The translations under genes were made by a program, and so were the position numbers. Shown piece by piece: positions 55,243 through 57,730 of a DNA stretch of 57,730 nt. Position 1 is the first letter of the stretch, and every line of letters begins with the position of its first letter. The stretch lies in assembly GCF_014699075.1 (NCBI RefSeq), contig NZ_JACXAB010000025.1:1-57730 (forward strand). Reading direction: 5' to 3'. The notes beneath the pieces were generated by a model. The model was not told the origin of the DNA. It saw nothing but the letters and a program-made list of their open reading frames with translations, and did not search any database. The stretch is from Microvirga sp. (GTDB taxonomy: Bacteria; Pseudomonadota; Alphaproteobacteria; Rhizobiales; Beijerinckiaceae).

Positions 55243-55857
55243 ATGCTCGACGGATGGGTGCGGCGCAGGATTGATCCGTCGATTGACCGGCTGGGGCAGG
55301 GCCTCGCAGGGGCAGGCATCTCCGCCGATGCCGTGACGCTGGCAGGGCTGGGGCTGGGATTGGCCGCAGCCCTCATGATCATCTTCGAGCTTGATATTGT
55401 GGCGCTCGTCCTGTTCGGCCTCAACAGGCTTCTCGACGGGCTTGACGGTGCGATCGCCCGCTCGACCCGACGGACGGATCGGGGTGGTTTTCTGGATATC
55501 GTTCTTGATTTTACCATCTACGGGGCCATTCCGTTGGCTTTCGCCCTGCGTGATCCCGGCGCCTTCGCCTTGCCGGCAGCGGTTCTCCTGTTCGCCTTCT
55601 ATGTCAATGGAGCAAGCTTCCTTGCCTTCGCGGCCGTCGCCGCCAAGCGGGGGATGAGCAGCGACGTCAGGGGCATCAAGTCGATCTATTTCACGGCCGG
55701 CTTCATGGAGGGCACGGAAACGATCCTGTTTTTCGTCGCCATGATCCTGCTCCCCGGACATTTTGCGGTCCTGGCCTACGCGTTCGCCGGGTTGACCATG
55801 ATGAGCGCGCTGGCCCGCATCACGCTAGCCTGGCACGCGTTCCGCGACGAGGCTTAA
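55243..55857 (+). CDS. CDP-alcohol phosphatidyltransferase family protein
   Basis: A 204-residue membrane enzyme that would transfer a phosphatidyl or similar group from a CDP-alcohol to a second alcohol in lipid synthesis. It carries the family motif DxxDGxxAR-x8-GxxxDxxxD as DGLDGAIARST...GGFLDIVLD (about residues 66-90), and five or six membrane helices. The sequence is not close enough to PgsA or PssA for me to name the product. ATG 55243 has GAGGAG about eight bases upstream; the open frame from 55180 overlaps the apaG promoter region and is less likely. Confidence 0.88.
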   Translation: MLDGWVRRRIDPSIDRLGQGLAGAGISADAVTLAGLGLGLAAALMIIFELDIVALVLFGLNRLLDGLDGAIARSTRRTDRGGFLDIVLDFTIYGAIPLAFALRDPGAFALPAAVLLFAFYVNGASFLAFAAVAAKRGMSSDVRGIKSIYFTAGFMEGTETILFFVAMILLPGHFAVLAYAFAGLTMMSALARITLAWHAFRDEA

Positions 55858-55936
55858 CGAAAGCGATTGAGAATTCCGTAACAAGGCTTAGAGGATACTG
55901 ACAGGCTCAACACTTTTATGGGGGCGGGGCTCTCGG

Positions 55937-57037
55937 ATGACGGACATGGTAGCGTTGAAGGACGGAATCCAATCGGCTGATGCCATCATGCGCCTTGCGG
56001 AAGCGGGAGCCATCAAGCCGGAGACGCCCTTCGCGTCCGATCAGGTGCAGCCGGCGAGCCTGGACCTCCGGCTGGGCCGTCGAGCCTACCGGGTGCGGGC
56101 CAGCTTCCTGCCGGGGAGGAACCATACGGTCCAGGATCGCCTCGACCAGCTGAGCTTCCACGAAATCGACCTGAGCCGGGGCGCCATCCTGGAGACCGGC
56201 AGCGTCTATATCGCGGAGCTGCAGGAGGAACTCGCTTTGCCGCAGGATCTCTCAGCGGCGGCGAACCCCAAGAGCTCCACGGGCCGCATCGACGTGTTCA
56301 CCCGCGTCATCACCGACCAGAGCCAGGAATTCGACACGATCGGTGCGGGCTATCGTGGCCGCCTTTATGCCGAGATCTCGCCGCGCACCTTCCCGGTGCT
56401 GGTCCGGACGGGCACGCGCCTGTCCCAGTTGCGCCTGCGCAAGGGCGATGTGCGCCTGAGCGATGCGGAACTCCTGGCGCTTCACGAGCGTGAGCGGGTG
56501 GTGACCTCCGCCGAACCGTCGATCCAGGATGGCGTCGCCGTCAGTGTGGATCTCGCCGGTTTCGGTCCTGACAACCTGATCGGTTATCGTGCCAAGCGCC
56601 ATACCGGCCTCGTCGACGTCGACAAACCGGGCTCCTGCCGCGTCACCGATTTCTGGGAGCCGCTCTATGCGGATGCCTCCCGGACCCTGATCCTGGACCC
56701 GGGCCAGTTCTACATACTCGCCTCCAAGGAAGCGGTGCATGTACCGCCGGATTACGCCGCCGAGATGGTGCCGTTCGATCCTCTCGTGGGCGAGTTCCGG
56801 GTCCATTATGCCGGATTCTTCGATCCGGGTTTCGGTCATGCGGGGGCAGGAGGGGAGGGGGCTCGTGCGGTGCTCGAGGTTCGCTCCCGTGACGTGCCGT
56901 TCATCCTGGAAGACGGGCAGATCGTCGGACGCCTCGTGTACGAGCGTATGGCCGAGCGCCCGAAGGTGCTCTACGGCGCGGGTGCCGGCTCGAACTACCA
57001 GGCCCAAGGGCTGAAGCTGTCGAAGCACTTCCGGTGA
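55937..57037 (+). CDS. dcd: 2'-deoxycytidine 5'-triphosphate deaminase, two-domain form
   Basis: Dcd deaminates dCTP to dUTP, the source of dUMP for thymidylate. The 366-residue protein is nearly twice the length of the enteric enzyme and holds two dUTPase-like folds. The N-terminal half has DQVQPASLDLRLG and the signature ANPKSSTGRIDVFTRVITD with the catalytic region; the second half repeats the fold with less conserved motifs (PGQFYILASKEAVHVPPDYAAEM). This bidomain form is the alphaproteobacterial type. A possible promoter TTGAGA-16-TAGAGG lies at 55867-55894. GGGG precedes the ATG. Confidence 0.93.
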   Translation: MTDMVALKDGIQSADAIMRLAEAGAIKPETPFASDQVQPASLDLRLGRRAYRVRASFLPGRNHTVQDRLDQLSFHEIDLSRGAILETGSVYIAELQEELALPQDLSAAANPKSSTGRIDVFTRVITDQSQEFDTIGAGYRGRLYAEISPRTFPVLVRTGTRLSQLRLRKGDVRLSDAELLALHERERVVTSAEPSIQDGVAVSVDLAGFGPDNLIGYRAKRHTGLVDVDKPGSCRVTDFWEPLYADASRTLILDPGQFYILASKEAVHVPPDYAAEMVPFDPLVGEFRVHYAGFFDPGFGHAGAGGEGARAVLEVRSRDVPFILEDGQIVGRLVYERMAERPKVLYGAGAGSNYQAQGLKLSKHFR

Positions 57038-57093
57038 TCCCTCAAGCCGCCCCCTTGCGGGATCGCCGCAAGGCCGGGTATGAATAGAGACAC

Positions 57094-57168
57094 GCGGGCG
57101 TAGTTCAGAGGTAGAACGTCAGCTTCCCAAGCTGAATGTCGTGGGTTCGATTCCCATCGCCCGCTCCA
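57094..57168 (+). tRNA. tRNA-Gly (anticodon CCC)
   Basis: The acceptor GCGGGCG pairs with CGCCCGC, the anticodon stem TCAGC/GCTGA encloses loop TTCCCAA with anticodon CCC, the T-arm is GTGGG-TTCGATT-CCCAT, and CCA is encoded (57166-57168). It lies 56 bases after dcd. Confidence 0.97.
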
Positions 57169-57593
57169 ATTCCCCTCCCATCACGACAGGAGCCTGCGGG
57201 CGAGCGCTTCCGTTTACCTTGATCGTCGAGAGAGTGCGGAAAGTATCTCTGATGTGTCGTTGCCGGTGTTGACAAACCAACCGGGAATCGACATATCCGC
57301 AGCCCCGCCGGAATTCAGTTCCGACGAGCTTCAATCTTAATAGCCCCGACGCTGCCGCGATCTCTGGATCACGACGCTTGTTCGGGTCTCGATCAGAGTT
57401 CTTAGAAGACCCTGATCTGCGACAAGAGCCATGAGCGCCAATATATGGCGAGTCTCGATGGCTCCTCTGACGGAAAAGAATAGCTTTCGGATCGCTGTCA
57501 TTGATCCGGAGCAAGTAAACGCAGAGGTTAATATAATCTCTGCGAACGATGAAGCTTGTCTGTATATTGCTTGATGGCGCGGGCTGATGCCGA
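57169..57593. other. Gene-free stretch after tRNA-Gly
   Basis: No credible coding region is seen. The minus-strand open frame here only reads through the tRNA. The DNA becomes AT-richer to the right, leading into the promoter at the edge. Confidence 0.5.
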
Positions 57594-57648
57594 TTTCGAA
57601 AATTTAATCGAAAAAGGTGTTGACCTAAAGAAGGGGTTCGGGTAGAAC
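57594..57648 (+). promoter_or_regulatory. Strong promoter with AT-rich upstream element, probably of an rRNA operon
   Basis: TTGACC (57620-57625), a 17-base spacer and TAGAAC (57643-57648) form a good sigma-70 promoter. Directly upstream is an AT-rich stretch (57596-57616, with AAAATTTAATCG and GAAAAA) resembling an UP element. A TTGAC/TAGA-type core with an UP element suits ribosomal RNA promoters in this order, but the transcribed gene lies outside the window. Confidence 0.5.
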
Positions 57649-57730
57649 ATCTTCATCGACGGCGGCCGCTGATGTGGCTGTTGTTTAGAACTTCCACAGA
57701 GACCGGGCTGGTGGGCCTGACGTTAAGTCG

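Noticed and set aside
57119..57514. Minus-strand open frame ending MGIEPTTFSLGS
   Set aside because: This is the well-known false protein produced by translating tRNA-Gly; the rest of the frame has no recognisable domain.

Overview
This is a GC-rich chromosomal window from an alphaproteobacterium of the order Hyphomicrobiales (Rhizobiales). Supporting signs are the gene sets ftsH-glmM, rluD-rpoH, phoR-pstSCAB-phoU-phoB, gcrA and argD-argF-hslO, a two-domain dCTP deaminase, an HWE-type histidine kinase and a GTTC-N7-GTTC LexA box. The intergenic repeats and the serC leader suggest the Methylobacteriaceae, perhaps Microvirga; that genus call is inference.

Left part (1-18488), mostly housekeeping: the end of ftsH, glmM, an RND efflux pair, the serine branch serC-serA with purU, an EamA transporter, a glutamine amidotransferase, purA, a membrane-anchored unknown, rpoH and rluD. 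The spaces between genes are rich in palindromic repeats. A 1.1 kb gene-free stretch before purA holds nested repeats, a LexA box abutting a consensus promoter, and a terminator 18 bases before the purA start.

Accessory part (18489-28330): it begins right after tRNA-Glu(CTC), is AT-richer at its left end, and holds a broken serine recombinase, a mannuronan C5-epimerase-like beta-helix/RTX protein with Asp replaced by Asn in its catalytic motif, a mini heme-copper-oxidase-like protein, and a very large RTX protein split by one missing base in a G6 tract.

Middle part (28331-42550): a TakP-like TRAP transporter operon, metZ with a 22-base palindrome at its start, rfbD, ggt, a small protein, an MFS transporter overlapping tail-to-tail with a lytic transglycosylase, an HWE kinase next to cobU/cobP, and an LPG-synthase-like membrane protein.

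Right part (42608-57730): the complete phosphate-starvation regulon with a triple-repeat Pho box before pstS, gcrA, arginine synthesis (argD-argF) with hslO and a possible attenuated leader, argE, apaG, a CDP-alcohol phosphatidyltransferase, dcd and tRNA-Gly(CCC). The right edge carries a strong promoter with an AT-rich upstream element that looks like an rRNA operon promoter.

The most unusual items are the epimerase-like protein with the altered motif, the split giant RTX gene, the SOS-type promoter with no gene behind it, and terminator-like hairpins in the leaders of purA and argD.
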